From assembly GCA_003158895.1 (NCBI GenBank), contig PMLO01000103.1, forward strand, positions 6,538-13,277: DNA of 6,740 nt, read 5' to 3'. The position numbers were made by a program, and so were the translations under genes. The notes beneath the pieces were generated by a model that was not told where the DNA came from, ran no database searches, and saw only the letters and a list, made by a program, of their open reading frames with translations. Of the stretch, positions 1-5,879 are shown one piece after another. Numbering within the stretch: position 1 is the first letter of the stretch; every line of letters starts with the position of its first letter. The stretch comes from Propionibacteriaceae bacterium (GTDB lineage Bacteria > Actinomycetota > Actinomycetes > Propionibacteriales > Propionibacteriaceae).

Positions 1-1043
1 TAGCGTGGGTCACCCATGCGCAGCATCAGCACGATGATGACGAACGCCCCGATGAAGCCGAACATCTGTGGAGCGAAGAACGTCGTGTTGAGCGACGAGG
101 CGAGCCCGAAGACGAGTGCCGCCGACCAGGCACGCTTCTCGCCGTGGAACTGGCCGGCCACCGCTCGGACGGCGAGAACCATGACCGCCGCGGAGACCGC
201 GCCCCACACGGTCGCGTACAGCAGGAGGTCGTTCCAGCCGGATGCGACCTTGACGAAAGCGGCCGAGGCGAACAGGCCGGACCACGCCTGGTAGATGTCG
301 TTCTCCGGAAAGACCTTGCCGTACGTGACGATGGACTCGGCGATCCCCACGTGGCGCGCGGCGACCTGCACCGTCGGCAGCCCGTAGCTCATCGCCTGCA
401 CGCTCTGTACGACGCAGCTGAGCAGCACCACGGCCCACCCGGGCCCGGCAGTGCCTCCGCCGAACGCCCAGGCGACGCTGCCGACGATGAGCAGCACGCC
501 GACCCACGCGACGGGACCGGCTGCGACGATGGCGCCCCACTGCTGGGGAAGCCCATGCCTGGCGGACGCAAGCGCGAGGGCGAAGCCGATCGTCGCCAGA
601 CCGCCGGGCCCGAACGTCCAGTGCCGGATCCGGCGTGCGATCTCCGGTGCGGCCCCCCGGTCGATCGTGCGGAAGTCTCCCGACGCGATGACAGCGCCGA
701 AGCTGGACGTGACCAGCAGCAGCACGGTGGCCACGGGCCGCACGTGCCACCACCCGAACCAGGCCATGGGAAGGGAGATGAGGACGAGTGCCGTGGCGCT
801 CCCGAAGATCGTCGACAGGGCGAGCGCGACGCCGCGCAGATGGAAGTACAGCCCGATCACAGCCCCTGGGACGAGCTGCAGCGCCATCGTCACCCACAAA
901 CCCTCGATGCCGCCGCTCGGGGCCTGCCACGCGATGATGGCGGCGACGCCACCGAAGATGAGAATGGCTATCCCGGCGAGCGTACGGACGAGGGATTCGT
1001 CGACCGGCGGGGTCTCGGGTTCGGGCCGGAACGTGGAACTCAT
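1..1043 (-). CDS. Polytopic membrane protein, probably surface-polysaccharide related (3' end beyond window)
   Basis: Translating the minus strand from the ATG at 1043 gives 347 codons with no stop, so the gene continues past the left edge. The protein starts with a short Pro/Glu-rich cytoplasmic-looking tail (MSSTFRPEPETPPVDE) and then alternates hydrophobic stretches at about residues 20-40, 49-66, 72-97, 103-121, 145-162, 170-194, 202-220, 272-296, 304-317 and 328-341, so it has roughly ten membrane segments so far. Between two of these lies DIYQAWSGLFAS (249-260), which resembles a loop I associate with polytopic actinobacterial proteins of polysaccharide loci (GT-C-like or O-antigen-polymerase-like). 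That assignment is recollection plus context, not a proven family match. The neighbouring glycosyltransferase fragments agree with such a role. The start has only a weak GGGG element 6 bases upstream. The reading frame has strongly GC-rich third positions. The membrane location is secure; the enzymatic role is not. Confidence 0.8.
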   Translation of the reverse strand, partial: MSSTFRPEPETPPVDESLVRTLAGIAILIFGGVAAIIAWQAPSGGIEGLWVTMALQLVPGAVIGLYFHLRGVALALSTIFGSATALVLISLPMAWFGWWHVRPVATVLLLVTSSFGAVIASGDFRTIDRGAAPEIARRIRHWTFGPGGLATIGFALALASARHGLPQQWGAIVAAGPVAWVGVLLIVGSVAWAFGGGTAGPGWAVVLLSCVVQSVQAMSYGLPTVQVAARHVGIAESIVTYGKVFPENDIYQAWSGLFASAAFVKVASGWNDLLLYATVWGAVSAAVMVLAVRAVAGQFHGEKRAWSAALVFGLASSLNTTFFAPQMFGFIGAFVIIVLMLRMGDPR

Positions 1044-1120
1044 CGGCGACCCCGCACGTGGTGAGCGGGGGCTGAAGCCCCTAGTGGCTCAGGGGTCGTG
1101 AAGGCGTGCTGGAGCGTCCG
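1044..1120. promoter_or_regulatory. Divergent leader with alternating C- and G-block hairpins
   Basis: This 77-base gap separates the minus-strand membrane protein from the plus-strand glycosyltransferase fragment and must carry the 5' ends of both. It contains CCCC (1050-1053), GGGGG (1067-1071), CCCC (1078-1081) and GGGG (1092-1095). These allow three hairpins: CCCCGC with GCGGGG (1050-1055/1065-1070), GGGGC-TGAA-GCCCC (1068-1081), and CCCCT with AGGGG (1078-1082/1091-1095). Neighbouring stems share bases and so exclude one another. I see no clear -10 or -35 box. A regulatory role is inference; GC-rich composition could produce part of this by chance. Confidence 0.35.
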
Positions 1121-1390
1121 ATGCTTCCCTGGGGAGAGCCTGAGTGGCCGGGCGCTGTCTGGATCGGCGAGTGCGACAGAGCCGATGCCGACGGTACGGA
1201 CCCGCTGCGGCTGGACGGGGCCGACGCCTATCACAATGCCCGACTCCTCGTCCGGGATGGACGCACCCTGCTGGGCTTCGTCACGGTGCCGGTCACGGCG
1301 GGAAGTGTCTCCCGGCCGGCTGTGTTGCGCGCTTCGTTCAGCGTCGCTAGGACGATGGAGACGCGTGGCTGCGCCAGATTACGGCCATAG
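1121..1390 (+). pseudogene. Truncated glycosyltransferase-type gene, N-terminal part only
   Basis: The ATG at 1121 has GGAG 6 bases upstream (1111-1114), which favours it over the GTG at 1106 that lies almost on top of its only purine stretch. The first 60 or so residues look like real protein: PGAVWIGECDR near the start and ARLLVRDGRTLLGFVTVPV at residues 40-58. I associate this opening (acidic first strand, then A-R-L-L-V-R and G-F-V-x-V-P) with the N-terminal lead-in domain of actinobacterial GT2 glycosyltransferases, which should be followed by a catalytic domain of several hundred residues. Here the frame loses protein character near residue 65 and stops at 1390, in DNA that on the other strand encodes the start of a second glycosyltransferase. 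I read it as a gene that lost its catalytic part by deletion. A small intact protein of unknown role is the alternative. Confidence 0.5.
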
Positions 1391-1395
1391 AACAT
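1231..1395 (-). pseudogene. Truncated GT2-family glycosyltransferase, extreme N-terminus only
   Basis: On the minus strand an ATG at 1395 is preceded by AGGAG with 5 bases between, a strong ribosome binding site. The first 24 residues include PRVSIVLATLNEARN (10-24), the typical first beta strand and nucleotide-sugar-binding turn of GT2 (GT-A fold, DPM1/WcaA-like) glycosyltransferases, usually V-S-[IV]-V-[LI]-P-[TA]-x-N-E. After Asn24 (about 1324) the sequence becomes Arg/Thr-rich without any GT2 character and stops at 1231, 54 codons in all, against 230 or more for the family. The tail is simply the antisense of the plus-strand fragment at 1121-1390. The start signals are intact, so a short peptide may still be made, but it cannot be an active transferase. 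Together with the convergent fragment it marks a deletion junction. Confidence 0.55.
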
Positions 1396-1573
1396 GGCCA
1401 CTCCTGTTAAGACTTCCCCAAGTCACCGCCTCCACAGGCGGTATGACAGCAACGTAGCGGAGATCTGGAGATTGGGAAAGCCGACATCCCAGGGGAGGTT
1501 TTCGCGGCGGATCCGTGACTTACAAGGGGTATTGGGCCGATCTAGGCCCCACGAGGCTTCAGTTAAGCGTTCC
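1396..1573 (-). promoter_or_regulatory. Leader of the GT2 remnant with two adjacent hairpins
   Basis: This 178-base gap lies between the exporter stop codon and the GT2 remnant start, both on the minus strand. Just upstream of the AGGAG site there are two perfect hairpins placed end to end: ACCGCCT-loop CCAC-AGGCGGT (plus-strand 1425-1442, 7 bp stem) and GACTT-CCCC-AAGTC (1411-1424, 5 bp stem), both with four-base loops. No T-run follows either, so they are not ordinary intrinsic terminators. They would form in the mRNA leader right before the ribosome site. A promoter is not clear; TACGTT upstream of the hairpins is a weak -10 candidate with no good partner. No gene is visible here. Confidence 0.35.
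1534..1549 (-). terminator. Possible weak terminator behind the exporter gene
   Basis: A GGGCC-GATCTA-GGCCC hairpin (5 bp stem, 6-base loop) lies 25 bases past the stop codon of the MFS gene in its direction of transcription. It is followed by AATA and not by a T-run, so it would be at best a weak intrinsic terminator. It is reported because of its position. Confidence 0.25.
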
Positions 1574-3094
1574 TCAACGCAAGTGACGCAGGTTCTCGAA
1601 GAACAGAGTGGCCACGAAACCCACGAGAAGGACCGCGGCAGGCAGCACCATGGCGTCGCTGAGGGCCGCCGCGAGACCCGTTTTCACGAACGGCGGGAGC
1701 GCGACGCTCGTCCCGAAAGACAGCGATGGACCCTGCGCACCTGGGAGGTGCGCGGCGATCCGCGACTCCATGAGGACCGCGATCGCGGCGGACCCGATGA
1801 CCGAGCCGACCTGGCGCACCGTGTTGTACACGCCCGATCCCGACCCGGCCGACTGCGGCGGCAGGTTGCGGTTGGCGCCGGTCGCCAGCGTCCCCCAGAC
1901 GAACGAGCTGAAGATGCCGAGGAACAGGGCCGGCAGGAGGATCTGCCACGTCGCGGAGCTCGTCGTCATGACGCGGGAGAGCCAGAAGATCGCGGCCGCC
2001 TGGCCGAGGAGGCCGATGCTCGCGAGGTAGCGAGGATGTACCCGGTCCACGAGCCTGCCGGCGATCGGTGCTATCACGATGCTGGCGACGGCCTGCGGGG
2101 CCATCAGGAGCGCGGCGTGCGTCGGATCGAGCCCGCGCACCACCTGCGCGTAGATCATGAACGGGAAGATCATCGCGGTGATGCTGAAGCCGACCGCGGT
2201 GATGGCGACCGACGAGACGCTGAAGTTGCGGTCCGAGAACAGGCTGAGCGGCACGAGCGGCTCGCTCTTCTGTCGCCACTGCCACCAGACGAAGAGGACG
2301 AGCAGTACGGCTCCGAGCACGATCAGCGCAGGCACGCTGATGATGCCGGTGATCGTGCCCCAGCTGTACGTCTCGCCTTCCTGGATCGCGAAGACCACGC
2401 AGAACAGGCCGACGGCGCTGAGTACGACGCCTGTCCAGTCGAACGTGTGGGTGTGGGTCGCCAGCTTCGGCACAAGCCGGGCGACCAGGATCACGGTGAG
2501 GATCCCGACCGGTACGTTGATGAGGAAGATCCACTCCCACCCGGCGGAGTCGATGAGGATGCCGCCGAGGATGGGTCCGACCAGCGCCGCGACGCCGGCG
2601 GTGGAGCCCCACAGCGCCATGGCGCCGCCGCGCTTCTGCGGCGGGAAGATCCGTGCGATGACGGTCATCGTCTGCGGTGACATCATCGAGCCGCCGAGGC
2701 CCTGGACGACGCGCGCGACGATGAGCCAGCCGATGCCGAGGCCGAGCGTGCCGGTCAGCCCACACCACGCGGAGGACAGGGTGAAGATGACCAGGCCGAT
2801 CATGTAGACCCGCTTCGGCCCGATCCGGTCGCCGAGGCGACCCGTGATGAGCATGGGGACGGCGAACGCGAGCAGATAGGCGCTGGTCACCCACACCACC
2901 TGGTCGATGCCGGTGTTGAACGCGCGCATCAGCGCCGGGGTGGCGACGGAGACGATCGTCGAGTCGACGAGGATCATGAAGAACCCGAGGACGAGCGCCC
3001 AGAGTGCGGGCCACGCGTTCTTGGGCACCTCGACCTGGTCGGGCGATGCGGCGGCAGAGTATGAGTTCTGGGTCGTCACGTCGGCGTCGGCCAT
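1574..3094 (-). CDS. DHA2-family MFS exporter (14-TM drug:H+ antiporter type)
   Basis: This gene encodes a 506-residue cytoplasmic-membrane exporter, expected to use the proton gradient to expel drugs or other small amphipathic molecules; the substrate cannot be read from sequence. After a polar 27-residue N-terminus comes TM1 with VDSTIVSVATPAL (43-55), the DHA2 version of the D-x-T-I-V-N-V-A-L-P motif. Motif A GRLGDRIGPKR is at 85-95, motif C around GPILGGIL at 173-180, and WEWIFLINVPVG at 186-197, a DHA2 hallmark. The length and run of hydrophobic segments fit 14 helices. The ATG at 3094 is chosen because AGGAG lies 8 bases upstream; an in-frame start at 3139 would add 15 polar residues and lacks that site. 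The gene overlaps the end of the PadR regulator by 19 bases, so the two are translationally coupled and the regulator very likely controls the pump. No frameshift or missing motif is seen. Confidence 0.93.
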   Translation of the reverse strand: MADADVTTQNSYSAAASPDQVEVPKNAWPALWALVLGFFMILVDSTIVSVATPALMRAFNTGIDQVVWVTSAYLLAFAVPMLITGRLGDRIGPKRVYMIGLVIFTLSSAWCGLTGTLGLGIGWLIVARVVQGLGGSMMSPQTMTVIARIFPPQKRGGAMALWGSTAGVAALVGPILGGILIDSAGWEWIFLINVPVGILTVILVARLVPKLATHTHTFDWTGVVLSAVGLFCVVFAIQEGETYSWGTITGIISVPALIVLGAVLLVLFVWWQWRQKSEPLVPLSLFSDRNFSVSSVAITAVGFSITAMIFPFMIYAQVVRGLDPTHAALLMAPQAVASIVIAPIAGRLVDRVHPRYLASIGLLGQAAAIFWLSRVMTTSSATWQILLPALFLGIFSSFVWGTLATGANRNLPPQSAGSGSGVYNTVRQVGSVIGSAAIAVLMESRIAAHLPGAQGPSLSFGTSVALPPFVKTGLAAALSDAMVLPAAVLLVGFVATLFFENLRHLR

Positions 3095-3660
3095 GTGAGA
3101 TCTCCTGTCTGGATGCGGTCGCGTAGCGTGGCGAACCACTCACGCTCGTGGTGCTGCTGTGCCGTTGCGTATGACCCGTACAACAGGTAGATGGCGTCGA
3201 CATTCCGGATCTGGGCGTCGGTGAGAAGGGTTTCGTGCTCGGCGATCTGTCCGTCGAGGGCCGCGATCCGGGCATCGAGGGCGCTGAGCACCGCACTGGT
3301 GGACAGGTTGTGCAGCTCCCCGATCCCGGTGTGGTCGGCCTGGGACAGCTGGGTGGGGACGGAAAGGAGCTCGTACAGGCGGGTGCGCATGATGTCGAGC
3401 CCTGTGTCGAGGATCTCGTACGTGGTGCGTTCGGGCCGGTTCCCCACCTGCTCGGTCGTGACGGGCCGTACGTGTCCGTGCTCGGCCAGCCGTGAGACCG
3501 CGTGGTAGAGCGACCCGACGCTCACCGGCACCACGATGTCCTCGTGACGCTCGCGGAGTGTCTGGTACATCTCGTACGGATGCATCGGTCGTTCCGCCAG
3601 CAGGGCCAGGATCGACACTCCCACGGCTGGAAGTCCCCTGTTCGTCCCGGAATATTCCAC
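3076..3660 (-). CDS. PadR-family transcriptional regulator of the adjacent exporter
   Basis: This 194-residue protein has the PadR winged-helix fold: first helix VSILALLAERPMHPYEM (15-31), recognition helix GSLYHAVSRLAEHGHV (49-64) and beta wing ERTTYEIL (77-84). A helical C-terminal half (about 105-185, including an Ala/Leu-rich stretch SAVLSALDARIAALDGQIAE at 122-141) corresponds to the PadR dimerisation region. PadR proteins normally repress a neighbouring detoxification or efflux gene and release DNA on ligand binding. Here the partner is clearly the downstream MFS exporter, whose start and ribosome site lie inside this gene's last codons. The GTG at 3660 is taken as start because a good promoter places transcription start on or next to it, implying a leaderless message. 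The alternative is GTG at 3624, preceded by AGGGGA, which would shorten the protein by 12 residues without touching the fold. Either start is compatible with function. Confidence 0.9.
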   Translation of the reverse strand: MEYSGTNRGLPAVGVSILALLAERPMHPYEMYQTLRERHEDIVVPVSVGSLYHAVSRLAEHGHVRPVTTEQVGNRPERTTYEILDTGLDIMRTRLYELLSVPTQLSQADHTGIGELHNLSTSAVLSALDARIAALDGQIAEHETLLTDAQIRNVDAIYLLYGSYATAQQHHEREWFATLRDRIQTGDLTWPTPT

Positions 3661-3682
3661 GTAGAGTATTCAACGACGAATA
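3649..3682. promoter_or_regulatory. Candidate PadR operator: two inverted repeats 21 bp apart
   Basis: A perfect 10-bp palindrome GGAATATTCC (3649-3658) lies over the regulator's first codons, and a second inverted repeat TATTC-AACGAC-GAATA (3667-3682) lies across the -10 box. Their centres (3653.5 and 3674.5) are 21 bp apart, two helical turns, so bound proteins would face the same side. Both are built from the same GAATA/TATTC half-site. This suits autorepression by the encoded regulator. The link to PadR is inferred from position; the half-site differs from the ATGT-N8-ACAT form described for classical PadR. Confidence 0.5.
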
Positions 3683-3696
3683 GTAGAAACTGTCAA
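3661..3696 (-). promoter_or_regulatory. Promoter of the PadR-exporter operon
   Basis: Reading the minus strand, a perfect -35 box TTGACA (3696-3691) is followed after exactly 17 bases by TTGAAT (3673-3668), four of six matches to the -10 consensus. This predicts transcription start at about 3661-3660, that is, at the GTG start of the regulator. This is the best vegetative-type promoter in the window, and its position is why I favour a leaderless regulator mRNA. Confidence 0.6.
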
Positions 3697-4090
3697 CCGA
3701 TGGCGTCTGGTCATGCCGCCTGGTTCGGTGCCTTCACCCAGGAGCCCTGGCCGAGTGGCTGGGCAGCTGCGAGCTGGGCGGAGTCGCCCGGTACGTCGTC
3801 TGTCGGGGATCTGATCGCAGCTCGATGCGACACGGTGAACCGGCGTTGTGGACGCTGTGGCGGCCGTGTCTGGCGACCCCGGGATTCCGACCGGACGTGG
3901 GGTCGTTCTGAGAGGTCCGGATGCCCTGAGAGCGACCGCAAGCCCCGTCGAACGCCGCGAGAGGTCGAAGCCCCCCGCTATTCCGACCACAACTCCGGAC
4001 GAATGCCGATCCCGCGTTGCCTCGACCTCCCCGCCACACGAGAGGTGAACGAAATAGGGGTGCCCCAGGCGACGCACTAGGGTTTCCCCC
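3697..4090. other. Intergenic region of about 390 bp without a convincing gene
   Basis: The stretch lies between the divergent PadR promoter and metG. The open frames I can follow here on either strand have poor protein character, no ribosome site and no recognisable motif. Small patterns seen are three copies of GAGAGGT (3910-3916, 3959-3965, 4040-4046), an inverted repeat CCGGAC/GTCCGG (3891-3896/3915-3920) and a repeated ATTCCGACC (3884-3892, 3980-3988). None is clearly beyond chance in GC-rich DNA. I see no T-box or SAM-riboswitch core and no tRNA. The metG promoter must be somewhere near its right end. Confidence 0.6.
4078..4083 (+). promoter_or_regulatory. Possible metG -10 element (leaderless transcript)
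   Basis: TAGGGT fits the actinobacterial TANNNT -10 pattern and ends 7 bases before the metG ATG, which would put transcription start at or one base before the start codon. No good -35 is found 16-18 bases upstream. The same AGGG (4079-4082) could instead act as a weak ribosome site 8 bases from the ATG, so the reading is ambiguous. Confidence 0.35.
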
Positions 4091-5875
4091 ATGACTTCGC
4101 ACGTTCTCGCCGCCGTCGCATGGCCCTATGCGAACGGTCCCCGCCACATCGGACACGTGTCCGGCTTCGGCGTCCCGTCGGACGTCTTCTCCCGCTACCA
4201 GCGGATGGTGGGCAAGAACGTGCTCATGGTCTCGGGCACCGATGAGCACGGCACGGCGATCCAGGTTCAGGCCGACAAGGAGGGCCTGACGCCGCAGCAG
4301 ACGGCCAACAAGTACCACCAGGTCATCTCCGGCGACCTCAAGAACCTCGGTCTGACGTACGACCTGTACACCCGGACGACCACGAAGAACCACGCAGCCG
4401 TTGTACAGGAGCTGTTCCGGGCGCTCCACGCCAACGGCTACATCGTCGCCAAGACCCAGCTCGGCGCGATGTCCCCGTCCACCGGTCGTACGCTCCCTGA
4501 CCGCTACATCGAGGGCACGTGCCCGCATTGCGGCTACGACGGTGCGCGCGGCGACCAGTGCGACAACTGCGGCCGTCAGCTCGACCCGATCGAGCTCAAG
4601 AACCCGCGCTCCCGGATCAACGGTGAGACGCCGCAGTTCATCGAGACCGAACACCTGTTCCTCGACCTGCCCGCCCTGTCCGAGGCCTTGGGATCCTGGC
4701 TCGAGACGCGCCATGACTGGCGGCCGAACGTCCTCAAGTACAGCGCCAACCTCATCTCCGAGCTCCGGGCCCGACCGGTCACCCGTGACCTCGACTGGGG
4801 CATCCCGATCCCGGTCGAGGGTTGGAGCGACCAGGCGATGAAGCGCATCTACGTCTGGTTCGACGCGGTTGTCGGCTACCTGTCGGCCTCGGTCGAGTGG
4901 GCCCGCCGCAGCGGTGACCCCGAGGCGTGGCGGCAGTGGTGGCAGAACCCCGACGCGGCCAGCTACTACTTCATGGGCAAGGACAACATCACCTTCCACT
5001 CGGTGATCTGGCCGGCCATGCTGCTCGGCGCGAACGGGCAGGGCGCCCGCGGCGGCACCCCGAGCGCGTTCGGCACGCTCGCGCTGCCGACCGAGATCGT
5101 CTCGAGCGAGTACCTCACGATGTCCGGGTCGAAGTTCTCGACCTCGCGGAACACGGTGCTGTACGTGGGGGACTTCCTCGCCGAGTACGGCCCGGACGCC
5201 CTGCGATACTTCATCTCCGTCGCCGGGCCCGAGAGTCAGGACGCCGACTTCACGTGGGACGAGTTCGTGCGCCGTACGAACACGGAGCTCGTCAACGAGT
5301 GGGGCAACCTCGTCAACCGCTCGATCTCGATGGCGCACAAGAACGTCGGGACGATCCCCACACCAGGCACGCTCACGGACTCCGATGCCACGCTCCTCGC
5401 AGCCTCTGCGGGCGCGTTCACGACAGTCGGCACCCTTCTCGAGCGATGCCGGTTCAAGGCCGCGATCAGTGAGTCGATGCGGATCGTGAGCCTCGCGAAC
5501 AAGTACCTGTCCGAGCAGGAGCCGTGGAAGCTCAAGGACGACACGGCTCGCCGCGACACCGTGCTGAACACCGCGCTCCAGGTCGTCTCCGACGCCAACA
5601 CGATGCTCACACCGTTCCTTCCGCACGCTTCGCAGAAGATCCACGAGGCGCTGGGCGGCACCGGCGTCTGGGCCGCACAGCCCGACCTGGTCGAGGTCGA
5701 CGAGGAGGGCGGGCCGTCGTACCCGGTCCTCACCGGCGACTACACCAAGCAGCAGGCGCGCTGGGCGTCGACGCCGCTGCCCGTGGGCCGCCCGCTGGTC
5801 AAGCCGAGCCCCCTCTTCACCAAGCTCGACGACACCCTCGGAGAGACGGGGCCGAGCTGGGCCCCGATCGGCTGA
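4091..5875 (+). CDS. metG: Methionyl-tRNA synthetase
   Basis: This cytosolic class I synthetase charges tRNA-Met and initiator tRNA with methionine using ATP. The 594 residues show all parts in order: WPYANGPRHIGH with the HIGH box at 19-22, GTDEHG (49-54), a connective domain with one zinc knuckle (Cys144, Cys147, Cys157, Cys160), and VWFDAVVGYLSA (255-266) of the catalytic core. The signature loop follows at SKFSTSR (347-353), then the helical anticodon-binding domain with NEWGNLVNRSIS (402-413) and EQEPWK (475-480), whose Trp matches the anticodon-recognising Trp of the E. coli enzyme. There is no C-terminal EMAPII-like tRNA-binding domain. KFSTS replaces the textbook KMSKS; I recall similar KFS-x-S forms in other actinobacterial enzymes, so this is probably a lineage variant and not a defect. 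The next gene starts 4 bases after the stop. No clear ribosome site precedes the ATG. Confidence 0.98.
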   Translation: MTSHVLAAVAWPYANGPRHIGHVSGFGVPSDVFSRYQRMVGKNVLMVSGTDEHGTAIQVQADKEGLTPQQTANKYHQVISGDLKNLGLTYDLYTRTTTKNHAAVVQELFRALHANGYIVAKTQLGAMSPSTGRTLPDRYIEGTCPHCGYDGARGDQCDNCGRQLDPIELKNPRSRINGETPQFIETEHLFLDLPALSEALGSWLETRHDWRPNVLKYSANLISELRARPVTRDLDWGIPIPVEGWSDQAMKRIYVWFDAVVGYLSASVEWARRSGDPEAWRQWWQNPDAASYYFMGKDNITFHSVIWPAMLLGANGQGARGGTPSAFGTLALPTEIVSSEYLTMSGSKFSTSRNTVLYVGDFLAEYGPDALRYFISVAGPESQDADFTWDEFVRRTNTELVNEWGNLVNRSISMAHKNVGTIPTPGTLTDSDATLLAASAGAFTTVGTLLERCRFKAAISESMRIVSLANKYLSEQEPWKLKDDTARRDTVLNTALQVVSDANTMLTPFLPHASQKIHEALGGTGVWAAQPDLVEVDEEGGPSYPVLTGDYTKQQARWASTPLPVGRPLVKPSPLFTKLDDTLGETGPSWAPIG

Positions 5876-5879
5876 CCCG

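Noticed and set aside
10..930. Closed minus-strand frame of 306 codons in the left region
   Set aside because: Arg-rich, low-complexity product in the wrong frame; the frame starting at 1043 gives a coherent membrane protein with GC-rich third positions.
1391..1573. Possible insertion-sequence remnant at the glycosyltransferase junction
   Set aside because: No transposase frame, terminal inverted repeats or target duplication found; a simple deletion explains the structure.
1394..2680. Plus-strand open frame (428 codons) opposite the MFS exporter
   Set aside because: Extremely Arg/Asp/Glu/His-rich with no domain, and antisense to a clear 14-helix transporter.
3748..3800. tRNA-like string (CTGGCCGAGTGGCTGGGCAG, recalling a tRNA-Leu/Ser D-arm)
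   Set aside because: No anticodon arm of correct geometry, no GGTTCGAATCC-type T-arm and no matching acceptor stem follow.
3884..3988. Direct repeat ATTCCGACC (two copies) as a possible attachment or insertion mark
   Set aside because: A single 9-base repeat is expected with appreciable chance in about 400 bases, and nothing mobile lies between the copies.
4048..4080. T-box-like string AGGGGTGCCCCAGGCG upstream of metG
   Set aside because: Does not match the conserved AGGGUGGNACCGCG core, and no specifier stem or terminator is seen.
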